From Gordonia tangerina (GTDB lineage: Bacteria > Actinomycetota > Actinomycetes > Mycobacteriales > Mycobacteriaceae), in contig NZ_JAKGCU010000004.1 in NCBI RefSeq assembly GCF_021556435.1, forward strand, positions 186,001 through 250,000: a stretch of DNA of 64,000 nucleotides. The letters are read 5' to 3'. A model generated the notes under the pieces. That model did no database searches. It saw only the letters and a program-made list of their open reading frames with translations, and was not told the DNA's origin. This document shows positions 16,923-25,158 of the stretch, piece after piece; within the stretch, counting starts at the first letter, position 1, and each line of letters begins with the position of its first letter. The translations under genes and the position numbers were made by a program.

Positions 16923-17941
16923 ATCGCCTTTCGGTCACCGGCGCCGACGGGCGTCGTCGGACCGTCCGGATAGAACTGGGTGGCCCAGGCGCGCAATGCC
17001 GTGAAGCCCTGGTGCTCCTTGCGCGACAAAGCGGGCGGGTCGGAATACCGCTGATGCGCCCAGATCTCGATGTCGGCCTCGAACTGTTCGATGACGAAGT
17101 CGGCCATCGTCTTGCCGTAGTCGGAGATCGGACCGGACTCCTCACCCGGCTTGCGTCCGATCCACACCGTGAACCGCACATCGGAGGTGTGGTCGTCGAC
17201 GGGGGTGACCGCAGGCATCGTCCGGTTGTCGACCATGCCCCAACTCTTGGTGACCGAACAGCCTAGGCCGGCATTGATGGATTCGACCCCGCTGGTGGCA
17301 TTTTCGAGGGTTGCTCCCTCATCGAAGGCGATCGTGAAGTCGACATAAGACACCGGACCGCTGAAGTCGTGCCGGGTGAATTCCGGCATGAACGGCGTCT
17401 TGTGCACGAACTTGAAGTGCGCGAAATCGACGCCGTTCTCCATGATGTACTGCGGATGGATCTCGAGGCCCTCGCGAAAGAGCGTGGCCGCCGCGATCGG
17501 CGGATAGTAATCATCAGCCGTTCGGTCGTCGTCGAAGTCGCCGAAGATGTCCGGGACGTCGAACGTCGGCGGTCGCCCCTCGACGTCGTACCAGATCCAG
17601 ACCGCCTCGTTGCGTTCGACAACCGGATAGCTGCGGATGCGACGCCCCTTGTTGGGATGCTTCTCGTACGGGATGCAGACGTTGCGACCATCACGGTTCC
17701 ACTCCCACCCGTGGAACGGGCAGACGAGGTTCTCCCCGTCCACCCGTCCGCCGTAACCGAGATGCGCGCCGAGATGTTCACAGTAAGCATCAAATACGGC
17801 CACAACTCCCGACGCCGAGCGCCACGCGACCATCTCCCGGCCGAAGTACTTCATCTTGCGCACCGCGCCGACCCGGATCTCGGCCGACCACGCGACCTGA
17901 AACCACCCGGTCGGCTCCATCGACAACGGGGTCCTGGCCAT
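16919..17941 (-). CDS. Rieske non-heme iron oxygenase, KshA-like
   Basis: The 340-residue oxygenase component has Rieske [2Fe-2S] ligands at Cys54/His56 and Cys74/His77 (CEHLGAH and CPFHGWEW). The mononuclear iron site of the catalytic domain is marked by NGVDFAHFKFVH near residue 168. The arrangement is that of 3-ketosteroid 9-alpha-hydroxylase oxygenase (KshA) and related single-component Rieske oxygenases, which hydroxylate steroid- or terpene-like rings and need a separate reductase. No reductase gene is adjacent. The substrate is inferred only from family. It heads an operon with the DapB-like and split-barrel genes. Confidence 0.8.
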   Translation of the reverse strand: MARTPLSMEPTGWFQVAWSAEIRVGAVRKMKYFGREMVAWRSASGVVAVFDAYCEHLGAHLGYGGRVDGENLVCPFHGWEWNRDGRNVCIPYEKHPNKGRRIRSYPVVERNEAVWIWYDVEGRPPTFDVPDIFGDFDDDRTADDYYPPIAAATLFREGLEIHPQYIMENGVDFAHFKFVHKTPFMPEFTRHDFSGPVSYVDFTIAFDEGATLENATSGVESINAGLGCSVTKSWGMVDNRTMPAVTPVDDHTSDVRFTVWIGRKPGEESGPISDYGKTMADFVIEQFEADIEIWAHQRYSDPPALSRKEHQGFTALRAWATQFYPDGPTTPVGAGDRKAM

Positions 17942-17974
17942 CGGTTCTCCTTCCGGACGCGCACCCTCCGAGAA

Positions 17975-18003
17975 AGAACCATAGTGGGTTCTACGTAACT
18001 ATG
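17975..18003. promoter_or_regulatory. Overlapping dyads upstream of the Rieske operon
   Basis: Two inverted repeats overlap here: AGAACC at 17975-17980 with GGTTCT at 17987-17992, and CATAGT at 17980-17985 with ACTATG at 17998-18003. They lie 34-62 bp ahead of the Rieske start, at a normal operator distance, and run into the stop codon of the membrane-protein gene upstream. The size fits a TetR-type operator. The TetR gene at 19053 is the nearest candidate regulator. Confidence 0.5.
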
Positions 18004-18619
18004 ATAGGGGGTTCTGCGAAACCGGCGCCGACGCCGTGATCACCTGCCTGCGTGCGAGCAGCAGACCCAGACCGCCATACCCGAGGATGGTCTGCACGAC
18101 GGCACCCCACAGCCCGACACCGGGGATGGCGCCGAGCGGCAACGCCCACACCAGCCAGCTCTGCGCGAACAGCGTCTGCCAGCGAAGCGCACCGGTCCAT
18201 CGGTCCGCGATCGCGACCCGAATGCCGATGATCAGCATCCCGAGCATCGACAACGGCCAGCAGATGTCGAAGATCATCCAGACGACCGACCCATGGACCA
18301 GCCAGAACATGTCGAGGATCGTCGACACCAGCGCACCACCGAGCACCACCACCTCGACGCGGTAGCCCACGCGGGCCACCCGGCCCGCGCCCATCGCGTG
18401 GCTACGCTGCTGCACCGACAGCAGCGCGAGCACAGATAGCTGGAAGGCGAGGGCGGCGAGACCGCCGAACACCGAGGCTGCGCCGAAGCCTTCGTGGTCG
18501 CCGACTGCGGCGACGCTGATCGCCCAGATCGGGGCGCTGCAGGCGAGCGCGATACCGGCAGCCGTGGTCGGCACTCGACGGGCGGGAACGGGAATGGTGG
18601 ACGGGTCGGCGACAGTCAT
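17999..18619 (-). CDS. Six- or seven-helix membrane protein
   Basis: The product is a 206-residue polytopic membrane protein with about six hydrophobic segments and short loops. The frame extends to 18664, but ATG 18619 is chosen because a GAGGAG site lies directly upstream with correct spacing. A FWLVHGSVVWMIFDICWPLSM segment near residue 105 is the most distinctive stretch. It resembles uncharacterised actinobacterial membrane proteins; no transport motif is visible. It ends 57 bp before the Rieske operon on the same strand. Confidence 0.65.
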   Translation of the reverse strand: MTVADPSTIPVPARRVPTTAAGIALACSAPIWAISVAAVGDHEGFGAASVFGGLAALAFQLSVLALLSVQQRSHAMGAGRVARVGYRVEVVVLGGALVSTILDMFWLVHGSVVWMIFDICWPLSMLGMLIIGIRVAIADRWTGALRWQTLFAQSWLVWALPLGAIPGVGLWGAVVQTILGYGGLGLLLARRQVITASAPVSQNPLS

Positions 18620-18706
18620 GGGTTCTCCTCGGTGGTGTGTGCCGAGAAGCATCGCGCACCCCACTTGGAGTTGACTTGATACCGAAGTGGGCCGGTGCCC
18701 AGTCGC

Positions 18707-18997
18707 TCAGTCCTGCTGGTGCGGCCAGTTTCCCTGGGTTGTCAGCTCTTCGAAGTGCCGGATGAGGTTGGGGTTGAGCTCCTCCTCGACCGCCTTCTGA
18801 AAGTTGCCGTCCCACTTCGCGAGCCACGCTTCGTCGCGATCACGCAGGTAGATCGGCCAGCCGTGGGTGATGTCGAGTTCGTCGGAGTACAGATCGGTGG
18901 ACCCGTCCTCGCGCATGTACCAGTGCTTGCGGCCCGATTCCCAGAACGCCTTCAGCTCGTCGGCCGTGACGTAGTATTCGCCGTCAGATTCCCTCAT
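18707..18997 (-). CDS. Small soluble protein, unknown function
   Basis: The 96-residue acidic protein is rich in Trp, Tyr, Asp and Glu (FWESGRKHWYMREDG, then WPIYLRDRDEAWLAKWDGNF). It has no signal peptide or membrane segment. ATG 18997 is used because the longer frame upstream reads as antisense to the TetR gene. The composition suggests a compact cytoplasmic domain. No family is recognised. It is divergent from the TetR gene at 19053, with about 55 bp between starts. Confidence 0.6.
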   Translation of the reverse strand: MRESDGEYYVTADELKAFWESGRKHWYMREDGSTDLYSDELDITHGWPIYLRDRDEAWLAKWDGNFQKAVEEELNPNLIRHFEELTTQGNWPHQQD

Positions 18998-19052
18998 ACC
19001 CCTGATCGTACGGACCAAGACCGCGGCGGTATCCCCGTTAGGATCAGGCGTC

Positions 19053-19673
19053 ATGACCACCGACGCCGACACCTCCGGACGGCGTACCAACCGTCGGGGA
19101 CGATCAACCCGCGAGGCGATGCTCGACGCGGCGGTGACCGCGCTGGCCTCGGGCGAGCCGGGTTCGGTGTCGGCCAATCGGATCGCCAAGGAGATCGGCG
19201 CCACCTGGGGCACGGTGAAGTATCAGTTCGGTGACGTCGACGGCCTGTGGGCAGCAGTGTTGCGCCGTACCGCCGAGCATCGCGGAGAGCTGCCCTACCG
19301 CGAGAACAACACCGCGCCGCTGCCCGACCGGATGGCCGAGATCGTCGACACCCTGTTCGCGGGGCTGACCTCCACCGAAGCCCGGGCCATCGAGGCGCTG
19401 CGTGCCGCGTTGCCGCGGGATCCCGCCGAACTCGAACGACTCTTTCCGCACACCGCAGCCGAACTCGCCTCGTGGAAGGACAGCTGGGCCCGCGCCTGCC
19501 AGAAGGCATTCGCCGACCTCGAGGTCGATCCGGCACGGGTGCGCGAAGTCGCCGCATTCATCCCGGGCGCCATGCGTGGGCTCGTGTCGGAGGCGCAGTT
19601 GGGCACCTATTCCGACCTGGACGAGGCGCGCCGCGGCCTGACCAATGCCATCGTCGCCTATCTCGGGTCCTGA
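19053..19673 (+). CDS. TetR-family transcriptional regulator
   Basis: The 206-residue regulator has an N-terminal TetR helix-turn-helix (STREAMLDAAV, SANRIAKEIGATWGTVKYQF, GDVDGLWAAVL at about 20-70) and a helical ligand-binding C-terminal domain. A basic, disordered stretch of about 17 residues (GRRTNRRGRS) precedes the DNA-binding domain. It is divergent from the small gene at 18997 and lies 1.1 kb from the Rieske operon promoter dyads. The ligand is unknown. Confidence 0.85.
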   Translation: MTTDADTSGRRTNRRGRSTREAMLDAAVTALASGEPGSVSANRIAKEIGATWGTVKYQFGDVDGLWAAVLRRTAEHRGELPYRENNTAPLPDRMAEIVDTLFAGLTSTEARAIEALRAALPRDPAELERLFPHTAAELASWKDSWARACQKAFADLEVDPARVREVAAFIPGAMRGLVSEAQLGTYSDLDEARRGLTNAIVAYLGS

Positions 19674-19779
19674 CAGAAGCGGTAGCGCCGATTCCATCGA
19701 AGCCCGCCACGCCGCGCCACACGTGCCCTAACGTCAGCGGAGATCGTTTCGTCCCTCAACTTTCAGGAGCCAGACAGCC

Positions 19780-20100
19780 ATGTCGCCCGTTATCGTCGTC
19801 GCCACCATCTCCCCCAAGCCCGGCGAGGAAGCTGCCGTCAAGGAGGCCGTCCTCACCGCCATCCCGAAGGTGCATGCCGAACCGGGCTGCCTCAAGTACG
19901 CACTGCACGAGGCCACCGGCGACTCGACCGACCTGGTGATGATCGAGAAGTGGGAATCGATGGAAGCGCTCGGCACGCATGGCCAGGCCGAGGCGCTCGC
20001 CGAACTCGGCAAGGCCATCGGCAATCTGCTTGCCGGCCCGCTCGACGTCAAGACCTTCACCGCGACGCCTGCCGGCGAAGCGGACCAGGGCGCCATCTAG
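19780..20100 (+). CDS. Antibiotic biosynthesis monooxygenase-fold (ABM) protein
   Basis: This 106-residue ferredoxin-like dimeric alpha/beta domain has the ABM pattern: an N-terminal strand VIVVATISPKPGEEAAVKEAV, a central EPGCLKYALHEA with the usual GC-LxY block, and VMIEKWESMEAL. Relatives are quinone- or heme-processing monooxygenases and small stress proteins; the substrate is unknown. The start ATG 19780 follows a purine-rich CAGGAG. A hairpin at 20115-20145 closes the transcript. Confidence 0.8.
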   Translation: MSPVIVVATISPKPGEEAAVKEAVLTAIPKVHAEPGCLKYALHEATGDSTDLVMIEKWESMEALGTHGQAEALAELGKAIGNLLAGPLDVKTFTATPAGEADQGAI

Positions 20101-20114
20101 CAACGTTCGCCTCC

Positions 20115-20145
20115 GAACCCGCCGATCTGTTGATCCGGCGGGTTC
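20115..20145 (+). terminator. Hairpin terminator after the ABM gene
   Basis: GAACCCGCCG at 20115-20124 pairs perfectly with CGGCGGGTTC at 20136-20145 across an 11-base loop. It lies 15 bp beyond the stop codon of the ABM gene. There is no U-tract, which is usual for actinobacterial terminators. Confidence 0.6.
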
Positions 20146-20164
20146 CGGCGTGCTAGACAGGTAG

Positions 20165-20174
20165 AACGAGCGTT
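20165..20174. promoter_or_regulatory. Small dyad before the thiolase gene
   Basis: AACG at 20165-20168, a two-base AG spacer and CGTT at 20171-20174 form a short dyad inside TAGAACGAGCGTTAG, about 70 bp ahead of the thiolase start. It could be a core for one of the TetR proteins nearby (the gene at 21428 is in the same operon). It is short enough to occur by chance. Confidence 0.3.
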
Positions 20175-20241
20175 AGATCGGGGTGCACTCAGGCAATGTC
20201 ACCTGCCGATTCGACTCACCATCACACCTGGGAGGACCCAC

Positions 20242-21435
20242 ATGCCCGAAGCCGTCATCGTCGACGTCGCCCGTCTCGCCTCCGGTAAGGGCAAGCCCGG
20301 CGGCGCGCTGTCGGAAACCCAGCCCGTCGAGCTTCTCGCGCATGTGCTGCGCACCCTGGTCGAGCGCAATGACATCGACCCCGCCCTCGTCGACGACGTC
20401 ATCGGCGGCTGCGTCAGCCAGGCCGGCGAGCAGGCACTCAACATCTCCCGCACCGCGCTGCTGTCGGCCGGATTCCCCGAGTCCGTGCCCGCCACCACCG
20501 TCGACCGGCAGTGTGGATCGAGCCAGCAGGCCGCCCACTTCGCCGCGCAGGGTGTGATCGCCGGCGCTTACGACGTGGTCATCGCCGCCGGTGTGGAATC
20601 TATGAGCCGTGTGCCGATGGGGTTCACCACGGTGGGTCGCAGTCCGTACGGACCGAGTATCGCTGCCCGCTATCCCGACGGACTCGTCGGCCAGGGCATC
20701 TCGGCCGAACTGATCTCCGCCAAGTGGAAGCTCGACCGCGAGACGCTCGACACCTTCGCTGCGGAATCGCACCGCCGCGCCACGCAGGCCGCGGCCGAGG
20801 GCTTCTTCGACCGCGAGATCATCCCGATCGACGTCACCAACGCCGACGGCCAGACGATCACGCACTCCGTCGACGAAACGGTGCGGGCCTCGACCACCGC
20901 CGAGGGGCTGTCCGGCCTGAAGCCGTCGTTCTACTCCGAGGAGTACTCGAAGCGTTTCCCGGAGATCAACTGGCACATCACCCCCGGCAACTCCTCGCCG
21001 CTCACCGACGGTGCGTCGGGTGCGCTGATCATGAGCGACACCATGGCCGCCAAGCTCGGCCTCACCCCGCGCGCCCGGTTCCATTCGTTCTCGCTGGCGG
21101 GCGACGATCCAGTGTTCATGCTCACCGCTCCGATCCCGGCGACCCGCAAGATCCTCGAACGCTCGGGTCTGACCATCGACGACATCGACGCCTACGAGGT
21201 CAACGAGGCCTTCGCGCCCGTTCCGCTGGCCTGGGCCCACGAGTTCGGTGCCGACCCGGCCAAGCTGAACCCGCGCGGTGGTGCCATCGCACTGGGCCAC
21301 GCGCTCGGTTCGTCGGGCACCCGTCTGCTGAGCACGCTGGTCACCCACCTCGAGGCGACCGGTGGCCGCTACGGCCTGCAGACGATGTGTGAGGGCGCTG
21401 GCATGGCGAATGCCACGATCATCGAGCGTGTCTGA
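20242..21435 (+). CDS. Acetyl-CoA acetyltransferase (thiolase)
   Basis: This 397-residue thiolase cleaves 3-ketoacyl-CoA or condenses acetyl-CoA units. The nucleophile Cys91 is in VDRQCGSSQQA, the active-site His353 in GAIALGHALGSSG, and the second Cys383 in MCEGAGMANA. All three catalytic residues are present. ATG 20242 follows GGGAGGA. It is the first gene of an apparent operon with a TetR regulator whose GTG overlaps its stop by eight bases and then an acyl-CoA dehydrogenase. The neighbours suggest fatty-acid or side-chain beta-oxidation rather than polyhydroxybutyrate formation. Confidence 0.9.
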   Translation: MPEAVIVDVARLASGKGKPGGALSETQPVELLAHVLRTLVERNDIDPALVDDVIGGCVSQAGEQALNISRTALLSAGFPESVPATTVDRQCGSSQQAAHFAAQGVIAGAYDVVIAAGVESMSRVPMGFTTVGRSPYGPSIAARYPDGLVGQGISAELISAKWKLDRETLDTFAAESHRRATQAAAEGFFDREIIPIDVTNADGQTITHSVDETVRASTTAEGLSGLKPSFYSEEYSKRFPEINWHITPGNSSPLTDGASGALIMSDTMAAKLGLTPRARFHSFSLAGDDPVFMLTAPIPATRKILERSGLTIDDIDAYEVNEAFAPVPLAWAHEFGADPAKLNPRGGAIALGHALGSSGTRLLSTLVTHLEATGGRYGLQTMCEGAGMANATIIERV

Positions 21436-22090
21436 GACCGTGTCCACCGCGGCGACCGGTGAGCCCGGTGCGGCGACCTCCGCACCGGGTGACTGGCGCA
21501 AGCTGGAACCCCTGCATCTGCCGATCACCCTCGTCGCCGCCAAGGACGCGTTCCACGAACGCGGCTTCCACGGCACGTCGATCCGTGACATCGCCTCGCG
21601 TGCAGGCGTTTCCCTCCCCACGCTGTACTACCACCACGACAACAAGCAAGGCATCCTGGTCGCGCTGCTCGAGGCGGGCATGTCGTCGGTCCTCACCCGG
21701 GTGCACGCGGCCATCGCCGACGGCGACACCCCTCGACAGCAGCTGTCCAACGCCATCGAGACGATCGTGCTGCACATGACCGCAGACTTGCAGTTGGCCA
21801 GTGTCGGACGTGAACTGCGCTATCTCGACACCGACAACCCGCATCGTCAGCACTACGTGGGGATGCGCACCGAGATGGAGGACCTGCTGGCGGATGTTTT
21901 GGAGCGCGGCATCGCCTCCGGTGATTTCCAGATACCGGGCGATGCTCGGGAAGTGTTGCGTTATCTGCTCGGCGCCTGTCAGGAGATCACCACTTGGTAC
22001 CGGCCCGACGGGCCACGAACCCCGGAACAGGTCGCGGTCTCCTACGCCGCGACATCGCTGCGGGCGGTGGGATCGCGCCCGGCGACCTGA
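21428..22090 (+). CDS. TetR-family transcriptional regulator
   Basis: The 220-residue regulator is taken from GTG 21428, which overlaps the last codons of the thiolase; the open frame upstream of this is thiolase antiphase. After a disordered Thr/Ala/Pro-rich segment, the TetR helix-turn-helix lies at about 38-82 (AAKDAFHERGFHGTSIRDIA, VSLPTLYYHHDNKQGIL). The C-terminal domain is of the TetR_C acyl-CoA/lipid type by general pattern. Its position between thiolase and acyl-CoA dehydrogenase suggests autoregulation of this degradation operon. Confidence 0.85.
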   Translation: MSETVSTAATGEPGAATSAPGDWRKLEPLHLPITLVAAKDAFHERGFHGTSIRDIASRAGVSLPTLYYHHDNKQGILVALLEAGMSSVLTRVHAAIADGDTPRQQLSNAIETIVLHMTADLQLASVGRELRYLDTDNPHRQHYVGMRTEMEDLLADVLERGIASGDFQIPGDAREVLRYLLGACQEITTWYRPDGPRTPEQVAVSYAATSLRAVGSRPAT

Positions 22091-22134
22091 CCGTCCGATC
22101 GTCACCAGACCCGAATCACGAAGGAGTTCACCAC

Positions 22135-23286
22135 ATGAAACGCACCGTCTTCGAAGCAGAACACGAACAGCTCCGCCAGACCGCACGCGAGTTCCTGACC
22201 CGCGAGTGCGCGCCCAACGTCGAGAAGTGGGAAGCCGCAGGCCAGGTCGACCGTGAGGCATACGCCAAGGCGGGCGAGGCCGGCTTGCTCGGTTTCAACA
22301 TCCCCGAGGAGTTCGGTGGCGGCGGCGTCTCCGACGACTTCCGCTTCAACGCGGTCGTCGTCGAGGAGTTCGCGCGCTTCGGCAGTGCGGCACCGGGACT
22401 GAGCCTGCAGAACGACGTCCTGGTCCCCTACTTCCTGCATCTGGCCAACGATGAGCAGAAGAAGCGCTGGATGCCCGGTATGGCCACCGGTGAGACGATC
22501 CTCGCGGTCGCGATGACCGAGCCCGGCGCCGGTAGCGACCTCGCCGGTATCAAGACGTCGGCCAAGCTCGACGGTGACCACTACATCCTCAGCGGCAGCA
22601 AGACCTTCATCTCGGCCGGCATCAACTCCGATCTGGTCGTGGTGGTGTGCCGCACAAATCCCGACCCGGCCGCCGGCCACAAGGCGTTCTCGCTGCTCGT
22701 CGTCGAGCGCGACATGGAGGGCTTCGAGCGCGGACGCAAGCTGGACAAGATGGGTCTCAAGTCCGCCGACACCGCCGAACTGCACTTCAACGACGTGCGC
22801 GTCCCGCGGGAGAACCTCCTCGGCGAGGAGAACAAGGGCTTCTACCACCTGATGCAGAACCTGCCGTCGGAGCGGCTGTCGATCGCCGTCGGCGCCATCG
22901 CCGGCGCCCGCGCCGTGTACGAGGAGACGCTGCAGTACGTCAAGGACCGCAAGGCCTTCGGCAAGCCGATCGGCACCTTCCAGCACAACCGGTTCGTCGT
23001 CGCCGAGATGTCCACCGAACTCGACATCGCCGAGCAGTACATCGACCGCTGCCTGCAGGCCGTCGTCGACGGTGAGCTCACCGCGGTGGACGCCTCCAAG
23101 GCCAAGTGGTGGTGCACCGAGCTGGGTAAGCGCGTCATCGACCAGTGCGTGCAGCTGCACGGCGGCTACGGCTACATGAACGAGTACCGGGTTGCCCGCG
23201 CCTACACCGATTCTCGTATCCAGACGATCTTCGGCGGCACCACCGAGATCATGAAGGACATCATCGGCCGGGATCTGGGTCTGTAG
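22135..23286 (+). CDS. Acyl-CoA dehydrogenase
   Basis: The 383-residue flavoprotein introduces a trans-2 double bond into acyl-CoA and passes electrons to electron-transfer flavoprotein. The FAD/substrate signature AMTEPGAGSDLAGIKT is near 122-137, and the C-terminal signature RIQTIFGGTTEIMKDIIGR is at about 362-380. The last motif has GG where short- and medium-chain enzymes have the catalytic Glu of YEGT; this matches long-chain/isovaleryl-type enzymes that hold the base in an earlier helix. ATG 22135 is set by AAGGAG at 22121-22126, although the frame is open to 21994. Confidence 0.9.
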   Translation: MKRTVFEAEHEQLRQTAREFLTRECAPNVEKWEAAGQVDREAYAKAGEAGLLGFNIPEEFGGGGVSDDFRFNAVVVEEFARFGSAAPGLSLQNDVLVPYFLHLANDEQKKRWMPGMATGETILAVAMTEPGAGSDLAGIKTSAKLDGDHYILSGSKTFISAGINSDLVVVVCRTNPDPAAGHKAFSLLVVERDMEGFERGRKLDKMGLKSADTAELHFNDVRVPRENLLGEENKGFYHLMQNLPSERLSIAVGAIAGARAVYEETLQYVKDRKAFGKPIGTFQHNRFVVAEMSTELDIAEQYIDRCLQAVVDGELTAVDASKAKWWCTELGKRVIDQCVQLHGGYGYMNEYRVARAYTDSRIQTIFGGTTEIMKDIIGRDLGL

Positions 23287-23306
23287 ATCGCGGTCGCACC
23301 GCAGCC

Positions 23307-23382
23307 TGACTGAAATCGGCCCCGTGAGGTGGCGCCGAGGGGATATCCCCTCGGATCGCCCTCACGGGGCCGATTTCAGTCA
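23307..23382. terminator. 76-bp nested palindrome, bidirectional terminator
   Basis: The outer arms 23307-23329 and 23360-23382 are a perfect 23-bp inverted repeat. Between them lies a separate perfect 20-bp palindrome, CCGAGGGGATATCCCCTCGG (23335-23354). The structure separates the convergent acyl-CoA dehydrogenase and acyl-CoA synthetase genes and even contains the stop codon of the latter in its right arm. It should form a cruciform in DNA or a very stable branched hairpin in both transcripts. Confidence 0.8.
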
Positions 23383-25053
23383 CGGTCGGATCGCCGACTG
23401 ACCACGCAACTCGCGTCGCAACAACTTTCCGGTCGCCGAACGCGGCAGCGCACCCACCAGCTCGATCTCCCGCGGATACTTGTAGGCCGCAAGCCGGACG
23501 CGACAGTGCTCGACGAGATCGGCTTCGGTCGTCGGCGAGCCCGCGCGCAACACCACATACGCCTTCGCCGACTCACCGCGATAGTCGTCCGGGATGCCGA
23601 CGACCGCCGCTTCCGCGACATCGGGATGCTTGGCCAGAACCGCTTCCACCTCGTGCGGCCAGATCTTGTAGCCCGCCGCGTTGATCACATCGGTCCTGCG
23701 GTCGACGACATAGAACCAGCCGGCATCGTCCATGAAACCGATATCGCCGGTACGCAATTCGCCGCCGGTCAGTGCGGCCGCAGTGGCCGTCGGGTCGTCC
23801 CAGTAGCCGTCGATGACCTGCGGTCCGCTCGTCACCAATTCGCCGATCTCACCGACCGGAAGATCGCGGCCGTCGTCGTCGACCACCCGCACCACCGTGC
23901 TCGACACCGGCACCCCGACCGACAGCACCCCGGTCTCCTCGTCGACCGGCGAACGCAGTTCCGGTGGCACGATGTGCGACGGTGACGTCGTCTCGGTCTG
24001 TCCGTAGATGTTGTGCACGTATCCGCCGAGGGCCTCCTCGAGCCGCTCCGCCACCGCAGGTTCGATCGGCGCGCCGCCCGAGTAACGCAAACGCAGCGAG
24101 GACATCTCCGCCGGCGTGATGTCGGACTCGTCGGCAAGACCTATGTAGGCGGTGATCGCGGCGACCGCGAACACCGGCCGCCACTCGCGGATCGCGTCGG
24201 CCATCACGGCCGGCAGGATGCGATGGGTCACCACGACCGGCGACCGGAGCAGCATCGCCAGGGTCACCGCTCCCACGAGACCGGTGACGTGAAAGACCGG
24301 CGCCAGCGCCAGAATCGGCTCCCCGACGTCGACTCCGGTCCATTCGCGGTAGATCTGGGTGTTGAACGTCAGATTGGCATGACTGATCCGGGCGCCTTTG
24401 GGAAAGCCGGTCGTGCCCGACGTCGGCAACAGCGCGGCGACATCGGCCGGACCCACGGGTCGCCGCCGCGGTGCCGGACCATCGAACCCGGCGACGAGTG
24501 CCGCGAGGTCGATCGTGTCCGGGGGCCGATGGCGACGCAGACCCGCGAACAGCCGCGGATCGTCGCGCGTCTGTCCGTCCAACCCACTGACCGTCACCAC
24601 CACCGGAACCGCGATGCCCGGGTCATCGGCAATCGCGGGCCGGACGACCTCGAGGTACAGATCATCGAGCGCCAGCAACGCCGCCGGCCGGTAACGCTGC
24701 AGGAACCAGGTGAACTCGTCCACCTTGCTCATCGGACTGATCGCGGTCGGGACACCACCCACCTTCCACGCCGCCACCAGACCGATCACGAACGCCGGAT
24801 CGTTCTGGACGAACAGGGCACACCGGTCGCCCGGACCGAATCCACGGGCCAGCAGCAACGCAGCCAACGCGTCCGATGCGTGATCGAGGCCGGACCACGT
24901 GAGCGTGGAGTCGAAGTAGTGCACGGCCGGGGCATCCGGGGCTGCCGCGACCGCGGCGTCGAACATGTCCATCGCGGTACCGAACTCCACCCGCAGATGT
25001 GCGGGCCGTCCGCCGTAATGGGCGAGCCACGGCCGGTCGTCGTAGGCACTCAC
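23380..25053 (-). CDS. AMP-forming acyl-CoA synthetase
   Basis: This 557-residue adenylate-forming enzyme activates a carboxylic acid with ATP and CoA. The P-loop-like A3 motif PTSGTTGFPKGA is at about 210-221, with IYGQTETTSPS (A5, near 345), the TGDIGFMDDAGWFYVVDRRTD hinge (A7/A8, near 430-450) and PRSATGKLLRRELR with the catalytic lysine (A10) at the C-terminus. It is a clear paralogue of the gene at 27101: both begin YxDRPWLxxY and share the same layout. The chain specificity is unknown. It is convergent with the acyl-CoA dehydrogenase and divergent from the XRE-TetR regulator. Confidence 0.9.
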   Translation of the reverse strand: MSAYDDRPWLAHYGGRPAHLRVEFGTAMDMFDAAVAAAPDAPAVHYFDSTLTWSGLDHASDALAALLLARGFGPGDRCALFVQNDPAFVIGLVAAWKVGGVPTAISPMSKVDEFTWFLQRYRPAALLALDDLYLEVVRPAIADDPGIAVPVVVTVSGLDGQTRDDPRLFAGLRRHRPPDTIDLAALVAGFDGPAPRRRPVGPADVAALLPTSGTTGFPKGARISHANLTFNTQIYREWTGVDVGEPILALAPVFHVTGLVGAVTLAMLLRSPVVVTHRILPAVMADAIREWRPVFAVAAITAYIGLADESDITPAEMSSLRLRYSGGAPIEPAVAERLEEALGGYVHNIYGQTETTSPSHIVPPELRSPVDEETGVLSVGVPVSSTVVRVVDDDGRDLPVGEIGELVTSGPQVIDGYWDDPTATAAALTGGELRTGDIGFMDDAGWFYVVDRRTDVINAAGYKIWPHEVEAVLAKHPDVAEAAVVGIPDDYRGESAKAYVVLRAGSPTTEADLVEHCRVRLAAYKYPREIELVGALPRSATGKLLRRELRGQSAIRP

Positions 25054-25118
25054 CCGACCGTCACCTTTCCGTCCCCCCGAGGAGTCGACATCGTCGGGTG
25101 AAGTCTACGGTGACCGGC

Positions 25119-25154
25119 ACACAGCGCTACCGTGTTACACAGCGCTACCGTGTT
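25119..25154. promoter_or_regulatory. Perfect 18-bp tandem repeat, probable operator
   Basis: ACACAGCGCTACCGTGTT occurs twice with no gap, at 25119-25136 and 25137-25154. Each copy is an imperfect dyad (ACAC ... GTGT) with AGCGCT inside. It lies in the 105-bp space between the divergent acyl-CoA synthetase and XRE-TetR genes and ends four bases before the latter's ATG. Binding there would block the regulator's own start and could act on both promoters. Confidence 0.65.
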
Positions 25155-25158
25155 CAGC

